Assembly: GCA_963920705.1 (NCBI GenBank)
Contig: OY987233.1
Span: 1,116,001 to 1,180,000, forward strand
Direction: 5' to 3'
Length of the DNA stretch: 64,000 nt
DNA from: Odiellus spinosus
Lineage: Eukaryota > Arthropoda > Arachnida > Opiliones > Phalangiidae
The notes under the pieces are model-generated. The model searched no databases. It had not been told where the DNA came from and was given only the letters and a program-made list of their open reading frames with translations. Both the position numbers and the translations under genes were made by a program. Of the stretch, positions 63,780-64,000 are shown in pieces (position 1 is the stretch's first letter; every line of letters begins with the position of its first letter).

Positions 63780-64000
63780 TTTCTGGATCTACACTTGGGA
63801 AATTTGTGGATCTACACTTGGGAAATTTTTGGATCTACACTTGGGAAATTTGTGGATCTACACTTGGGAAATTTTTGGATCTACACTTGGGAAATTTGTG
63901 GATCTACACTTGGGAAATTTTTGGATCTACACTTGGGAAATTTGTGGATCTACACTTGGGAAATTTGTGGATATACACTTGGGATATGTGGATCTACACT
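63780..64000 (+). repeat. Near-consensus right edge
   Basis: The last 220 bases are almost pure consensus with alternating TTTGTGG and TTTTTGG units, and one shortened GGATATACACTTGGGATATG unit (two bases lost) near 63,969. The array runs off the window end. Confidence 0.85.

Larger units (their letters stand above)
1..64000 (+). repeat. 23-bp satellite array filling the whole window
   Basis: A 23-bp unit, GTGGATCTACAC followed by TTGGGAAATTT, repeats head to tail from the first to the last base, about 2,780 units, all in the same orientation. The window begins and ends inside the array, so neither edge is seen. Most units differ from consensus at zero to three positions. The commonest change is GGGAAATTT to GGCAAATTT or GGTAAATTT. 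Most units are 23 bp; 21-, 22- and 24-bp variants are scattered. Each consensus unit carries one GATC site and one AAATTT self-complementary core. There is no CG dinucleotide in the consensus. I see no unique sequence, transposon or gene in it. Eukaryotic satellite DNA is the only reading I can support; the family name and species are not recognised. Confidence 0.98.

Noticed and set aside
1-64000. Possible CRISPR array (short repeats of 23 bp)
   Set aside because: There are no spacers: units abut directly and what varies is point changes within the unit.
1-64000. Known centromere protein box (CENP-B box type motif)
   Set aside because: That motif needs TTCG and CGGG elements; the consensus has no CG at all, and rare CG variants do not build the motif.
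1-64000. Telomere or subtelomere repeats
   Set aside because: I see no TTAGGG, TTTAGGG or similar runs. TTAGG occurs only inside TACTTAGGAAATTT variant units.
1-64000. Identity with a named satellite family, for example the bovine satellite with a 23-bp sub-repeat
   Set aside because: Sharing a 23-bp period is not enough. I do not recall a sequence match, and a library search would be needed.

Overview
The whole 64 kb window is one uninterrupted satellite array. The unit is 23 bp, repeated head to tail about 2,780 times in a single orientation. I read the consensus as GTGGATCTACAC followed directly by TTGGGAAATTT (9 of 23 bases G or C). I find no gene, RNA gene, transposon, virus-derived element, CRISPR array, telomere repeat or unique sequence anywhere. 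Long uninterrupted satellite of this kind points to eukaryotic heterochromatin (centromeric, pericentromeric or subtelomeric). I do not recognise the monomer and cannot name the organism.

The many long plus-strand open frames are a by-product of the repeat. Three units make 69 bp, or 23 codons, and the consensus has no stop in any of the three plus frames. Every frame therefore reads the same 23-residue peptide period (WIYTWEICGSTLGKF, then VDLHLGNL). On the minus strand each frame meets a TAG once per 69 bp. I annotate no CDS.

The information in this window is in the hierarchy above the 23-bp unit. Marked variant units recur in fixed order and define nested higher-order repeats. (1) A GGATTTATAC subfamily without the GATC site forms 25 blocks of two kinds: a class I block of exactly 11 units (253 bp, ten copies; 10 units in the last two) and a class II block of variable length (13 copies). 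(2) Tandem duplications of about 0.23 to 2 kb occur nearly everywhere. (3) A 4.0-kb tandem pair lies at 13.83-17.83 and 17.83-21.85 kb. (4) Longer-range copies occur: 0-4.9 kb matches 11.6-16.6 kb, and 43.7-49.5 kb matches 53.8-59.2 kb.

Layout: 0-4.9 kb, a cassette plus a 1.2-kb tandem pair; 4.8-6.8 kb, a 1.1-kb pair; 6.8-11.6 kb, class II blocks and a 0.94-kb pair; 11.6-21.85 kb, a copy of the left end leading into the 4.0-kb pair; 21.85-28.4 kb, 253-bp, 1.35-kb and 413-bp pairs; 28.4-35.5 kb, 1.9-kb and 1.77-kb pairs; 35.2-41.4 kb, 2.1-kb and 2.7-kb offset copies; 41.2-45.5 kb, 551-, 713- and 829-bp offsets; 45.5-53.6 kb, 1.0-kb and 1.38-kb pairs and a 482-bp triplet; 53.5-59.2 kb, a 667-bp pair and the distant copy of 43.7-49.5 kb; 59.2-64 kb, 437-bp and 781-bp offsets. 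Nothing works together as genes. The history visible is one of repeated unequal exchange or amplification at several scales. Higher-order boundaries are read by eye from shared variants and are good to about one or two units (roughly 50 bp) unless a variant fixes them.
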